A stretch of DNA of 64,000 nucleotides from Polaromonas jejuensis NBRC 106434. Lineage in GTDB: Bacteria; Pseudomonadota; Gammaproteobacteria; Burkholderiales; Burkholderiaceae_C. The DNA lies in the NCBI RefSeq assembly GCF_001598235.1, contig NZ_BCYO01000001.1:186001-250000 (forward strand), in the 5' to 3' direction. Of the stretch, positions 34,262 to 42,890 are shown in pieces; position 1 is the stretch's first letter; every line of letters begins with the position of its first letter. The notes beneath the pieces are model-generated. The model was not told the DNA's origin, did not search any database, and saw only the letters and a program-made list of their open reading frames with translations. The position numbers and the translations under genes were made by a program.

Positions 34262-36388
34262 TCACATCGCCTGCGGCTCCGGTGCTGCGGCCAACAACTG
34301 AACCTCGACCAGGCAGTCGTAAAACACCGGGCCGCGGCCCAGGTCGGTCAAATGCTGGCTGGTGAGCTGGTTCACATTGGTGCCATCCAGCCCCAGCTTG
34401 CGCCACCAGATGCCCATGCCGTTCACCACGCCGGGCCGGGCGCGGCGTGACACCTCGGCCTTGACGCGGTACTCGCCGCGCTGGTTGAACACCTTGACGA
34501 TGCTGCCGCTATGGATGCCGCGCGCGGCGGCGTCCTGTTCGTGCATCTCCAGCAGCGGTTCACCCTCGATATCGCGCAGGCTTTTCACATTGACAAAGCT
34601 GGAGTTGAGGAAGTTCCGCGCCGGCGGCGAAATCATGGCCAGCGGAAACTCAGCCGAGGAACCCGGCGTTTCATGGTTGGGCACATGGTCGGGCAGGCCG
34701 TCCAGGCCCTGGGCCGCCAGCCGCGCGCTGAAGAACTCGCAGCGGCCTGAAGGAGTCGGGAAGTTGCCCTCGGCGAAGGGTGCATCGGGCAGCTTCAAAG
34801 TGGCAAAGCCCTGGTCCAGCAATTCCTGAAAATCGACCTTGTCGCCATAGACCGCACGGCACAGCGTTTCGTCCGTGTCGGAAAAGCAGCTGTCGGTAAA
34901 ACCCATGTGCACCGCCAGTTCGCGAAAAATCTGCGTATTGGGTTTGGCCTGGCCCAGCGGTGCGATGGCCGGGCGATTCAGCAGGGCATCGGTGTGGCCA
35001 TAGGCGCTGTGCACATCCCAATGCTCCAGCTGGGTGGTGGCGGGCAGCAGGTAGTCGGCATGGTCGGCGGTGTCGGTCTGGAAATGCTCCAGCACCACGG
35101 TGAACAAATCCTCGCGCGCAAAGCCCTGCACCACCTTGCCCGATTCGGGCGCGACCGCCACCGGATTGCTGTTGTAGACAATCAGCGCCTCGATTTTCGG
35201 GCCGAACTGCGGCGAGCTTTCACGCAGCAAATCGTCGCCAATCGTGCTCATGTTGATGGTGCGCGGCCGGCGCCCGGCCAGCAGCTCGGGCCGCTGCAGC
35301 GCGGCCTTGTCGACCGGAAATTGGCCCGAACTGCTGAGCAGCACGCCACCGGCCCGGTGCCGCCAGGCGCCGATCAGCGCCGGCAGGCAGGCCACGGCAC
35401 GCGCCGCATTGCCGCCACCGCGCACGCGCTGCATGCCGTAGTTCAGCCGGATGGCGGCCGGTTGCCGGTTGACAAAACACTGGCCGTAGTCGCGCGCCAG
35501 GGCTTTGATTTGTTCCACCGGCACGCGGCAGACTGCGGCGGCACGCTCGGGTGGCCATTGCAGCGCGCGTTCCTTCAGTGCCGGCCAGCCCAGGGTGTGG
35601 CGGGCCAGGTAGTCGTGGTCCAGCCAGTCGTGGCTGATCAACTCGTGCATCAGCGCCAGCGCCAGCGCGGCATCGGTGCCGGGCAGCAGCGCGATGTGTT
35701 CATGGCATTTTTCGGCGGTTTCGCTTTTGCGCGGGTCTATGCAGACCATCCGGGCGCCGTCGCGCTTGGCCTGCTGCGCATAGCGCCAGAAGTGCAGGTT
35801 GCTGCCAATCGGATTGCTGCCCCAGATGATGATGAGCCTGGACTCGGCAAAAAACTCGACCTTCATGCCAACCTTGCCGCCCAGGGTTTGCGTGAAACCT
35901 TCGCCGCCGGCGGTGGCGCAAATGGTGCGGTCCAGCAATGAGGCGCCGAGCCGGTTGAAAAAGCGCGCCGCCATGCTTTCGCCTTGCACCTGGCCCATGG
36001 TGCCGGCGTAGCTGTAGGGGACGATGGCCTCGGGGTCGCGCGCCGCGATGGCTGTCAGGCGGCTGGCAATGTCGCTCAGTGCCGCCTCCCAGCTGACCGG
36101 CTCAAACTGGCCGCTGCCCTTGGGGCCGACGCGTTTGAGGGGCTGCAGCAGGCGTTCGGGGTGGTAGGTGCGTTCGGTATAGCGCGAGACCTTGTTGCAC
36201 AGCACGCCGCCGGTGTGGGGGTGCTCGGGGTTGCCCTGCACCTTGATCGCCACGCCGTTTTCCACGGTCGTCAGCAGCGAGCAGGTGTCGGGGCAGTCGT
36301 GCGGGCAGGCGCCGCGCACCTGTGCTGGCGATAAATCGGATGGCAATGCGGATGCCGGGGCGGGGACGATGCGGGTGGGGAGGCTCAT
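34262..36388 (-). CDS. Molybdopterin-dependent oxidoreductase
   Basis: 708 residues, DMSO-reductase superfamily. The N-terminal iron-sulfur motif is C28-x3-C32-x3-C36 with C64, expected to hold a 4Fe-4S cluster. Then come LIIIWGSNPIGSNLHFW and IDPRKSETAEKCHEHIALLPGTDAALALALMH for cofactor binding, and a C-terminal molybdopterin-dinucleotide domain (FLNSSFVNVKSLRDIEGEPLLEMHEQDAAARG). There is no Tat signal, so it should be cytoplasmic. No partner subunit lies next to it; the substrate is unknown. Transcribed with the aminopeptidase gene. Confidence 0.9.
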   Translation of the reverse strand: MSLPTRIVPAPASALPSDLSPAQVRGACPHDCPDTCSLLTTVENGVAIKVQGNPEHPHTGGVLCNKVSRYTERTYHPERLLQPLKRVGPKGSGQFEPVSWEAALSDIASRLTAIAARDPEAIVPYSYAGTMGQVQGESMAARFFNRLGASLLDRTICATAGGEGFTQTLGGKVGMKVEFFAESRLIIIWGSNPIGSNLHFWRYAQQAKRDGARMVCIDPRKSETAEKCHEHIALLPGTDAALALALMHELISHDWLDHDYLARHTLGWPALKERALQWPPERAAAVCRVPVEQIKALARDYGQCFVNRQPAAIRLNYGMQRVRGGGNAARAVACLPALIGAWRHRAGGVLLSSSGQFPVDKAALQRPELLAGRRPRTINMSTIGDDLLRESSPQFGPKIEALIVYNSNPVAVAPESGKVVQGFAREDLFTVVLEHFQTDTADHADYLLPATTQLEHWDVHSAYGHTDALLNRPAIAPLGQAKPNTQIFRELAVHMGFTDSCFSDTDETLCRAVYGDKVDFQELLDQGFATLKLPDAPFAEGNFPTPSGRCEFFSARLAAQGLDGLPDHVPNHETPGSSAEFPLAMISPPARNFLNSSFVNVKSLRDIEGEPLLEMHEQDAAARGIHSGSIVKVFNQRGEYRVKAEVSRRARPGVVNGMGIWWRKLGLDGTNVNQLTSQHLTDLGRGPVFYDCLVEVQLLAAAPEPQAM

Positions 36389-36459
36389 GCGGCAACTCTA
36401 TCCGGGATTGAAAAGCCGCTGGGGGAGTGCGCCATCCGCAAGCTCAGTAGGCACTGGCG

Positions 36460-37638
36460 TCAGGCGATGGCCCGCGTGGCCACCAGTCCACGCATGAAGT
36501 CCTCGCAGCGGGCCAGCTGCTCCAGGCTGACATATTCATCGGGCTGGTGCGCCTGGTTGATGCTGCCGGGGCCGCAGACCACGGTGGGGATGCCCGCGCT
36601 TTTGAACAGACCCGCCTCGGTGCCGAAGGCCACCAGCGTGGTGCGCTGGGCGCCCGCCAGGCGCTGCGCCAGCCGGGTCACGGCATCGCCGGCAGAGCCC
36701 AGAAAAGCCGGCACTTCGCAAATCGTCTCAAAGCTGAAGCCGGCCTCAGGTGCTATTTTTTTCATAGCTGGTTGCGCCCGTTCCGAAAAGGCTACGACCT
36801 CTTTTTGCATGGAAACGGCATCGGCGGTGGGCAGGTTGCGGAATTCATAGCGGAATTCGGCGTCGCGCGGCACCACGTTGTCGGCAATGCCGCCGTGGAA
36901 CTGGCCGACGCTGGCCGTGCTGAAGGGCACGTCAAAGCCCTCGTAGCGCGGCTCGTTGGCCTCAAAGCCTTCGGCCATGTCGCGCAGCTTGCCGACCACG
37001 CGCGCCGCCATCTCGATGGCATTGACCGACTGCGGCGTCAGCGAGGAGTGTGCTTCCTTGCCGCGCACGCAGCATTTGTAGCGGTACACGCCCTTGTGGG
37101 CGGTGGCCGGCACCATGCTGGTGGGCTCGCCCACGATGCAGGCCAGCGGCGCAATGCCGGCGTCCTTCATGTCGGCGATCAGTTCCTTCACGCCCAGGCA
37201 GCCGACTTCCTCGTCGTAGCTCAGGGCCAGGTGCACGGCAAAGGGCGCGGCGCTGTTCAGGAAATCGCCGGCATGGGCCAGCGCCATGCCGATAAAGCCC
37301 TTCATGTCGCAGCTGCCGCGGCCGTACAGCCTGCCGTCCTGGATCGCGGCCGAGAGCGGGTCTCCCGTCCAGTCCTGGCCGTCCCAGGGCACGGTGTCGG
37401 TGTGGCCCGACAAAATGATGCCGGCCGGCTTGCCCTCGCCCAGGGTGGCAAACAGGTTGGCCTTGGTTTTGTCGGCGCTGGTGGTGAGGCGGCTGGCCAC
37501 GCCCAGCTTTTGCAGTTCATCGCGCACAAAATGAATCAGCGCCAGATTGCTGTTGTGGCTGACCGTGTTCATCTGCACCAGGGTCTGGATCAGTTGCAGG
37601 GCGCGGGGGGAGGGGGTGAGGGCAGGCGTCATGGCCAT
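36460..37638 (-). CDS. argE: Acetylornithine deacetylase
   Basis: 392 residues, M20 family dinuclear zinc hydrolase releasing ornithine from N-acetylornithine. Metal-binding motifs: SGHTDTVPWDGQDW, LYGRGSCDMKGFIGMAL, DEEVGCLG, ACIVGEPTSM and the C-terminal FGTEAGLFKSAGIPTVVCGPGSINQAHQPDEYV. All zinc ligands seem present. Residues near 290-300 are encoded by a dispersed-repeat copy. The start codon overlaps an array of 11-bp tandem repeats. Confidence 0.92.
   Translation of the reverse strand: MAMTPALTPSPRALQLIQTLVQMNTVSHNSNLALIHFVRDELQKLGVASRLTTSADKTKANLFATLGEGKPAGIILSGHTDTVPWDGQDWTGDPLSAAIQDGRLYGRGSCDMKGFIGMALAHAGDFLNSAAPFAVHLALSYDEEVGCLGVKELIADMKDAGIAPLACIVGEPTSMVPATAHKGVYRYKCCVRGKEAHSSLTPQSVNAIEMAARVVGKLRDMAEGFEANEPRYEGFDVPFSTASVGQFHGGIADNVVPRDAEFRYEFRNLPTADAVSMQKEVVAFSERAQPAMKKIAPEAGFSFETICEVPAFLGSAGDAVTRLAQRLAGAQRTTLVAFGTEAGLFKSAGIPTVVCGPGSINQAHQPDEYVSLEQLARCEDFMRGLVATRAIA
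36751..36804 (+). repeat. Dispersed hairpin repeat inside argE, copy b
   Basis: TGCTAT, a T run and CATAGC form the hairpin (36751-36768), followed by TGGTTGCGCCCG and GACCTC. It agrees with copy a base for base in the core (ATAGCTG, T-CGCCCG). It lies in frame in argE and encodes roughly FSERAQPAMKKIAPE in the dimerisation-domain region. Confidence 0.55.
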
Positions 37639-37679
37639 ATTTTGGGCCTATTTGGGTCCTGTTTGGGGCCTGTTTGGGT
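37636..37679 (+). repeat. Tandem 11-bp repeats in the argE-prenyltransferase divergent region
   Basis: CCTATTTGGGT (37647-37657), CCTGTTTGGGG (37658-37668) and CCTGTTTGGGT (37669-37679) are three direct copies without spacers; CATATTTTGGG (37636-37646) is a degenerate fourth. The array begins at the argE start codon, so it could be a phased regulator site or a slippage product. Confidence 0.65.
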
Positions 37680-37761
37680 CGCCCGGCGCGGCCGCGGACC
37701 GCAAGCTGCTCAGTTATGCTCGAACCTTGCTTCCAGGCCGGAAGCCTATCTTCTCTCATTG

Positions 37762-38628
37762 ATGCCTTCTTTTTCCACCTTCCTGCTGGCGTTGATCCGC
37801 CTCATGCGGCCGCACCAGTGGCTCAAAAATACCTTTGTGTTTGCCGGTCTGGTGTTCAGCCACAACTGGTTTGACCAGGCGCTGGATGGGCGCGTGCTGC
37901 ATGCCTTCGCCGCGTTTTGCTGCACTTCCAGCATGGTTTACATCCTCAACGACTGGCATGACCGCGCCAGCGATGCCCTGCATCCCCGTAAACGCGGGCG
38001 TCCGCTGGCCAGCGGCCTGGTTCCGGCGCCGGTGGCGCTGGCGCTGGCGGCCCTGCTGCTGGGCGGCGGCCTGATGCTGGCGGCGGGAAACCGCAGCCTG
38101 CTGGCCCTGCTGGGCGTGTATGTGGCGCTCAACCTGGCCTACTCCTGGCGGCTCAAGCAGGTGCCGGTGGTCGATGTGTCCATCATTGCCGCGGGTTTCA
38201 TGCTCAGGTTGCTGGCGGGCACGGTGGCCGTGGGCGTGCCGCCCTCGCGCTGGCTGCTGCTGACCGGGGTTTTTCTGACCCTTTTCCTCGGCTTTTGCAA
38301 GCGCAAGGCCGAGAGTTTCCATGACGAGACCAGCCAGCGCGCCGTGCTGGCGCACTATCCCGCGGCGCTGCTCGACACCTTTATGGCCGTCACCATGACG
38401 GCCACGCTGACCACCTACAGCCTGTTTGCGACCAGCCTCGAGGCGCAGCTGCAGCACGGCGAGCGCCTGCTTTACACCGTGCCGGTCGTGATCTTTGGCA
38501 TGTTGCGCTACACCTACCAGGTGCACCGCGGCCATGGCGAGGACGTGGCGCGCGACCTGCTGCGGGATGTGTGGATTCTGGCCGCCGGCCTGGCCTGGCT
38601 GGCCATCTTTCTGGGGCACCGGCTGTGA
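37762..38628 (+). CDS. UbiA-family prenyltransferase, decaprenyl-phosphate phosphoribosyltransferase-like
   Basis: 288 residues, about eight membrane helices. The start RLMRPHQWLKNTFVFAGLVFS and the first Asp-rich motif NDWHDRASDALHPRKRGRP followed by LASG fit the DPPR synthase branch (Rv3806c-like) rather than ubiquinone UbiA. The second Asp motif region is LGFCKRKAESFHDE. Such enzymes join phosphoribose to a polyprenyl phosphate, giving a lipid-linked pentose precursor. ATG 37762 is the first start before the domain. It overlaps the next gene by GTGA. Confidence 0.8.
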   Translation: MPSFSTFLLALIRLMRPHQWLKNTFVFAGLVFSHNWFDQALDGRVLHAFAAFCCTSSMVYILNDWHDRASDALHPRKRGRPLASGLVPAPVALALAALLLGGGLMLAAGNRSLLALLGVYVALNLAYSWRLKQVPVVDVSIIAAGFMLRLLAGTVAVGVPPSRWLLLTGVFLTLFLGFCKRKAESFHDETSQRAVLAHYPAALLDTFMAVTMTATLTTYSLFATSLEAQLQHGERLLYTVPVVIFGMLRYTYQVHRGHGEDVARDLLRDVWILAAGLAWLAIFLGHRL

Positions 38629-39584
38629 CGGACCCCCGCGGGCAGCCGGGGGGCGGCGCCGTGCCTTTCAAGCTGCCCGTCAAACAGCTCTTGCTCGTGC
38701 TGGGCCTGGTGGCGACGGCCTACGCCGCGGCGCTGCTGCTCTGGGGCGACAGTCCCAAGACCTCGCTGGCCCGCCTGTGGTCCTGGACGGGGCTGCAGGC
38801 CGGCGCCTTGTGCCTGCTCAATTACGGGCTGCGCGGATGGCGCTGGCGGCGCTGGATGGCGCATTACGGCCGGCATTTTGGCCCGCTGCAAGGCCTGCGC
38901 CTGTACCTGGCGGGCTATGCCTTCACCCCGACGCCGGGCAATGTCGGCGAGGCCGTGCGTGGCCTGATGCTGGCCCGCCAGCCCCTGGGGGCCAGGCAAA
39001 GCCTGGCCATTTTCGGTGCCGAGCGGCTGGCCGACCTGCTGTGTCTGCTGCTGCTGTGCATTCCGGCGGGCCTGTGGCTGCTGGGCAAGGGCGAGGTCCG
39101 CACGGCAGCGCCCTGGCTGCTCGGGCTGGCGGCTGTAGGGGGCCTGGCCGTCTGCGTGGGCCTGGCGCTGCTATTGCGGCACTTCGCTGCGGTGTTCCGG
39201 CGGCATCCGTGGCTGCAGGAGGCCTGGCACTGCCTGGCGCTGCGTCCCCTGGTCTGGTTCGTGCTGACGCTGGCGGCGTGGGCGGCGCAAGGGGTGGCGG
39301 TCTGGCTGGTTTGCCGGGACATGGCGCTGCCGGTGGACCTGTTCACGGCCACGGGTTTTTACGCGCTGGCCATGGTGGCCGGCGCGCTGTCGGCCCTGCC
39401 CGCCGGGCTGGGCGGCACCGAAGCCGTGCTGACCGGTCTGCTGGTGGCGCAAGGGGCGTCGCCCGGTGACGCCCTGACGATGACCGTGCTGGTGCGCCTG
39501 CTGACCCTGTGGCTGGCGGTCGGACTGGGCGTCATGGCCTTGCTTTATAGTGCGGCCATTCATAAGGAAATCAGTTTTCGGTAG
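38625..39584 (+). CDS. Flippase-like integral membrane protein (UPF0104/LPG synthase TM family)
   Basis: 319 residues from a GTG overlapping the upstream stop. Around eight membrane helices; the family markers are GWRWRRWM, AGYAFTPTPGNVGEAVRGLML and GALSALPAGLGGTEAVL. This family includes the membrane half of lysyl-phosphatidylglycerol synthases and AglD/flippase-like proteins often found beside polyprenyl-phosphate sugar genes. A role in moving or presenting the lipid-linked sugar is inferred from its place in the operon. Confidence 0.8.
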   Translation: MTDPRGQPGGGAVPFKLPVKQLLLVLGLVATAYAAALLLWGDSPKTSLARLWSWTGLQAGALCLLNYGLRGWRWRRWMAHYGRHFGPLQGLRLYLAGYAFTPTPGNVGEAVRGLMLARQPLGARQSLAIFGAERLADLLCLLLLCIPAGLWLLGKGEVRTAAPWLLGLAAVGGLAVCVGLALLLRHFAAVFRRHPWLQEAWHCLALRPLVWFVLTLAAWAAQGVAVWLVCRDMALPVDLFTATGFYALAMVAGALSALPAGLGGTEAVLTGLLVAQGASPGDALTMTVLVRLLTLWLAVGLGVMALLYSAAIHKEISFR

Positions 39585-39666
39585 AACGCGCGGGCGGCTG
39601 CCCGCTCGCCGTCTTGCTGCCGCGCTTGCCCTGCGCTTCCCGTCCCTTTTCGCCCCCACCGCCCAG

Positions 39667-41226
39667 ATGAACGCCATACCCCAGAATCCCCCCCTTGCCG
39701 ATTTCCCCACCACCCTGAGCCGCTGGCTGCTGGGCGTGGGGCTGGCGTCGCTGCTGCTGCGGCTCTGGATTGCCGTGACCTTTCCCGTGACCGGGGACGA
39801 GGCCTTTTTCTACTGGTGGGGCGTTTTCCCGGCCTGGGGTTACTCGGACCATCCGCCCATGGTGGGCTGGCTGATTGCCCTGATGCGGGCCACCGTGGGC
39901 GACAGCCTGCTGTCGATTCGCCTGCCGGTGGTCTTGCTGCCGCTGGGGCTGGGGGCGGCGCTGTGGTGGGCGCTCGAGCCGCTGGACCGCGTGCGTGCGG
40001 CCTGGGCGGTGCTGTTCTTCTGGCTGACGCCGCTGAACTGGCTCAATGTACTGATCACCACCGACACGCCGCTGATCTTCTGGTCGGTGTTGTCGGTGGC
40101 GGCCCTGATGCGGGCCGAGCGCCGTGAACAGCTGGACCGCGCCGCCTATGGCCTTTACGCGCTGTCGGGCGTGTTTTTGGGCTGCGCGTTTTTGTCCAAG
40201 TACTTCTCGGTGGTGCTGGGCTTGACCTACCTGGTGTACTTTGCGCGCTACCGCCGCGAGCGCTGGTCTGGCCTGGCACTGATGGTGTTCTGCGCGCTGC
40301 CCGCCCCGGCCATCAACATCGCCTACAACATGTCGCATGGCTGGTCGAACATCATGTTCAACCTGTACAACCGCAATGAGGGCGCGCAGTTCGAGTGGCG
40401 CAAGCCCCTCATGTACGTGGGCATGATGGCCTACCTCATCACGCCGGCCGTGCTGTGGCTGGCGCTGCGGCATCGCCGGGCGCTGCTGGAAACGGCGCGG
40501 ACCCAGGCGCCCATCCCGCGTTTGCTGGCCTGCCTGGTGGTGGTGCCGCTGCTGTTTTTTGCATTGCTGTCGTTCAAGAAGGTGATTGGCCTGCACTGGG
40601 TGCTGTCGTTTTACCCCTTTGGCTTTGCCCTGCTGGCATTTGCCTTGCCTCTGGACAAGCTCAAGACCTGTGCCAAGGGCATGGCCTGGTTTGCCGGCCT
40701 GCATGTGCTGGTCGTGGCGGGGCTCTACATGACCCATCTGGACACCTGGCGCAACACCAAGATCTACCCGCAAATCGTGCGCAGCTACAAGACGGCCGAG
40801 ATACTGCAGAAAGTCACCAGCCCCGGCACCGTGCTGATGGCCGACTCCTACACGGCCGCCGTCATTTACGCCTATGAGCGGCGCCAGTACACGCCGGTGT
40901 TTGGCGTCGGCAAGTACCACGCGCGGCAGGATGATGCGCTGGTGGACTTCTCGCTCTACCAGGGCAAAACCATCAGGGTGATCACGCCGGATGTGCCCAA
41001 CATGGGCGAGTTCTCGCCTTATTTTGAGTCGGTGCGCCAGTTCAGCATCACGCAGGACGGCGTGCCCTTTTATGTGGTGGAAGGCACGGGCTTCAAGTAC
41101 CAGGCCTACCGCGAAGGCGTGCTGGGCGAGGCCTACCGGCTTTTCTACAACATCCCGAGCTGGCTGCCCATGACCGGTTGCCCCTTCTGCGAACGCTATT
41201 GCGGACAGCTGCGATGCTCCCGGTAA
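39667..41226 (+). CDS. GT-C glycosyltransferase (ArnT/PMT family 39-like)
   Basis: 519 residues, a dozen membrane helices. The N-terminal acidic motif TGDEAFFYWWGVFPAWGYSDHPPMVGW is the catalytic first-loop signature of GT39/GT83 enzymes such as ArnT, which use polyprenyl-phosphate sugars as donors. TTDTPLIFWS is the second typical motif. A C-terminal periplasmic domain (about 400-500) ends with a Cys-rich tail CPFCERYCGQLRC. It would transfer the sugar made by the upstream genes onto an envelope acceptor. Overlaps the HAD gene by 13 bp. Confidence 0.85.
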   Translation: MNAIPQNPPLADFPTTLSRWLLGVGLASLLLRLWIAVTFPVTGDEAFFYWWGVFPAWGYSDHPPMVGWLIALMRATVGDSLLSIRLPVVLLPLGLGAALWWALEPLDRVRAAWAVLFFWLTPLNWLNVLITTDTPLIFWSVLSVAALMRAERREQLDRAAYGLYALSGVFLGCAFLSKYFSVVLGLTYLVYFARYRRERWSGLALMVFCALPAPAINIAYNMSHGWSNIMFNLYNRNEGAQFEWRKPLMYVGMMAYLITPAVLWLALRHRRALLETARTQAPIPRLLACLVVVPLLFFALLSFKKVIGLHWVLSFYPFGFALLAFALPLDKLKTCAKGMAWFAGLHVLVVAGLYMTHLDTWRNTKIYPQIVRSYKTAEILQKVTSPGTVLMADSYTAAVIYAYERRQYTPVFGVGKYHARQDDALVDFSLYQGKTIRVITPDVPNMGEFSPYFESVRQFSITQDGVPFYVVEGTGFKYQAYREGVLGEAYRLFYNIPSWLPMTGCPFCERYCGQLRCSR

Positions 41227-41861
41227 GCCCCCCGGTGATCGCCGCCTTTGACTTCGACGGCACCCTGACCCGCGGCGACTCGTTCAGGCCTTTTCTGGCG
41301 CGCGGCCTGGGCTGGCCCCGTTTCTTGTGGGCCATGCTGAGGTGTTCGCCCTGGCTGGCGGGCTACGCGCTGCGCCTGGTGCCCAACAATGTGGCCAAGC
41401 AACGTGTGATGCGGGCGACGCTCACGGGACGAACGAGCGCAGAGATGGACGAATGGACCACGCGCTGGCTGGCCCGGGACTTTCCCGGCCAGCTTCGCGA
41501 ATGGACGCTGCAGCGTCTGGAGTGGCATCGGAAGGAAGGGCATTGCTGCGTGCTGGTGAGTGCTTCGCCCGACATCTATCTTCCGGCCGTGGCCCGCCAA
41601 CTGGGCTTTGACGACCTGATCTGTACCGAGATGGAAGTGCAGGGCGATGGAGAAGGCCGCCGCCTGACCGGCCGCATGCGCACGCCCAATTGCTACGGCG
41701 AGCAGAAGGTGCTGCGCCTGAATGCCTGGGCGGCGGCGCGTTTTGGCGCGGCGTCTGTGGGCGATATGCCGCTCTACGCCTATGGCGACACGGCGGGCGA
41801 CATTCCCATGCTGCGCCTGGCCCGGCACGCCTGGTACCGGGGCCAGCCATGGCCAGCGTAA
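41214..41861 (+). CDS. HAD-superfamily (subclass IB) phosphatase
   Basis: 215 residues. HAD motifs: I AAFDFDGTLTRGD, II VLVSASPDIYL, IV GDTAGDIPML. Subclass IB includes SerB, phosphatidylglycerophosphatase C and related lipid or sugar phosphatases. Directly following a DPPR-synthase-like gene, it may remove the 5-phosphate from the lipid-linked phosphosugar, by analogy with arabinose-lipid synthesis in mycobacteria; that is inference. ATG 41214 puts the first motif at the usual distance from the N-terminus. Confidence 0.83.
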   Translation: MLPVSPPVIAAFDFDGTLTRGDSFRPFLARGLGWPRFLWAMLRCSPWLAGYALRLVPNNVAKQRVMRATLTGRTSAEMDEWTTRWLARDFPGQLREWTLQRLEWHRKEGHCCVLVSASPDIYLPAVARQLGFDDLICTEMEVQGDGEGRRLTGRMRTPNCYGEQKVLRLNAWAAARFGAASVGDMPLYAYGDTAGDIPMLRLARHAWYRGQPWPA

Positions 41862-41949
41862 AGGCGGACCGCTGATGCGGTGGATGCCGCCACGTGGGTC
41901 GTGCTGGTTCGCAGGGCGTAGCCGGCCAATTCACTGAATTTTTGGGCTG

Positions 41950-41997
41950 TTTAGGCCTCCAGCCCAAGCAGAGCGGGTGTAGATAGCTATCAAAAAA
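41950..41997 (-). repeat. Dispersed hairpin repeat, copy c (reverse orientation)
   Basis: Read on the minus strand: a T run, GATAGC, CTACACCCG, then GGGCTGGAGGCCTAAA. This matches copy a in the hairpin arm, the CNCCCG core and the GGAGGCCT tail. Intergenic, between the HAD gene and the convergent TPR-like gene. Confidence 0.6.
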
Positions 41998-42066
41998 TGA
42001 GTAAAAGAGAAGGTCGGCGCTCCTTGCGGCGCGTCGGTTCGATGGTCTTTTTCGGCGCTTGAGCCC

Positions 42067-42840
42067 TCAGTCTTCCAGCTCGGCTTTTGCCATTTCCACA
42101 TCCAGCCGTTCGGCGGCGTCCACCGGCTGGCTGGCGGCGGCCTGCTCGTAGAGCCTGGTGGCCTCTTTCATTCTTTTGTCGCCTTCGAGCATGACCATGC
42201 CGTTGGCGTACTCGACCATGGCGATGGCGGATGCCGGGTTCAGTTTCAGCCCTTCCCTGTAAAGCGAGAGGCCGATGTCTTTTTTGGCGCCATAAGTCAT
42301 GCCGCCAATCAGCGAGCCGACCTTGTCGATCACCTCGGCATGAAAAGACGCCAGCGCGATGTGGGCGTCGCCATGCTTGGGGCTAAGCTTGATGGCCTGC
42401 TCCAGCGCCTGCTTGACCTTGCCGCCCAGGCCCTGCGCCAGCGCCTTGGCCACGCTGATACCCTGGCTGTAGCGCCCCAGGGCATAGGCCTGCCAGTACC
42501 AGGCATTGGCATTTTTCGGGCCTTGGGCCTGCTGCGCCTCGGCGCGCTGGGCGACTTCCAGAAAGAGTTCCAGCTTGGTCTTTTCCCTGGCTTCCAGGTA
42601 GTTGGCATAGATGCTGGTGGCCTTGTTGGCGACCGTGATGCCATCGCCGCCCAGTTTCAGGCCGGCCTCGGCCGCCTTCTGGAACTCGCCGTTATGAAAC
42701 AGCACCCAGGCCTGCAGCACGGCAGTTTCTTGGGGCAGCGGTTCGCAGTCGCCCTGGTGCAGGCGGGCCCAGTTCTTCTTCAGGCTGGTGGCGTCAAATG
42801 CGTAGTCGCCAGCGTGGGGAAAAGCCGTCCATTTGGCCAT
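42067..42840 (-). CDS. TPR-like repeat protein of unknown function
   Basis: 257 residues, no signal peptide. Helical repeats are visible: LQAWVLFHNGEFQKAAEAGLKLGG, NAWYWQAYALGRYSQG, KVKQALEQAIKLSPKHGDAHIALASFHAEV, GLSLYREGLKLNPASAIAMVEYANGMVM, KEATRLYEQAAASQPVDA, each like a tetratricopeptide pair. Such proteins usually act as scaffolds. I recognise no catalytic motif. GGAGA upstream supports ATG 42840. A TetR gene lies upstream on the same strand (50-bp gap). Confidence 0.75.
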   Translation of the reverse strand: MAKWTAFPHAGDYAFDATSLKKNWARLHQGDCEPLPQETAVLQAWVLFHNGEFQKAAEAGLKLGGDGITVANKATSIYANYLEAREKTKLELFLEVAQRAEAQQAQGPKNANAWYWQAYALGRYSQGISVAKALAQGLGGKVKQALEQAIKLSPKHGDAHIALASFHAEVIDKVGSLIGGMTYGAKKDIGLSLYREGLKLNPASAIAMVEYANGMVMLEGDKRMKEATRLYEQAAASQPVDAAERLDVEMAKAELED

Positions 42841-42890
42841 GGGTGTCTCCTTGAATGGTGTTTTTTGATGTTGGCTCGGGGCCTGCCCGT

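Noticed and set aside
37636-37679. CRISPR-like array
   Set aside because: The 11-bp units are contiguous, without spacers, and no cas genes are present.
36547-37761. Long in-frame extension upstream of the UbiA-family gene
   Set aside because: This part is antisense to argE; the membrane protein domain begins at 37762, where an ATG is available.
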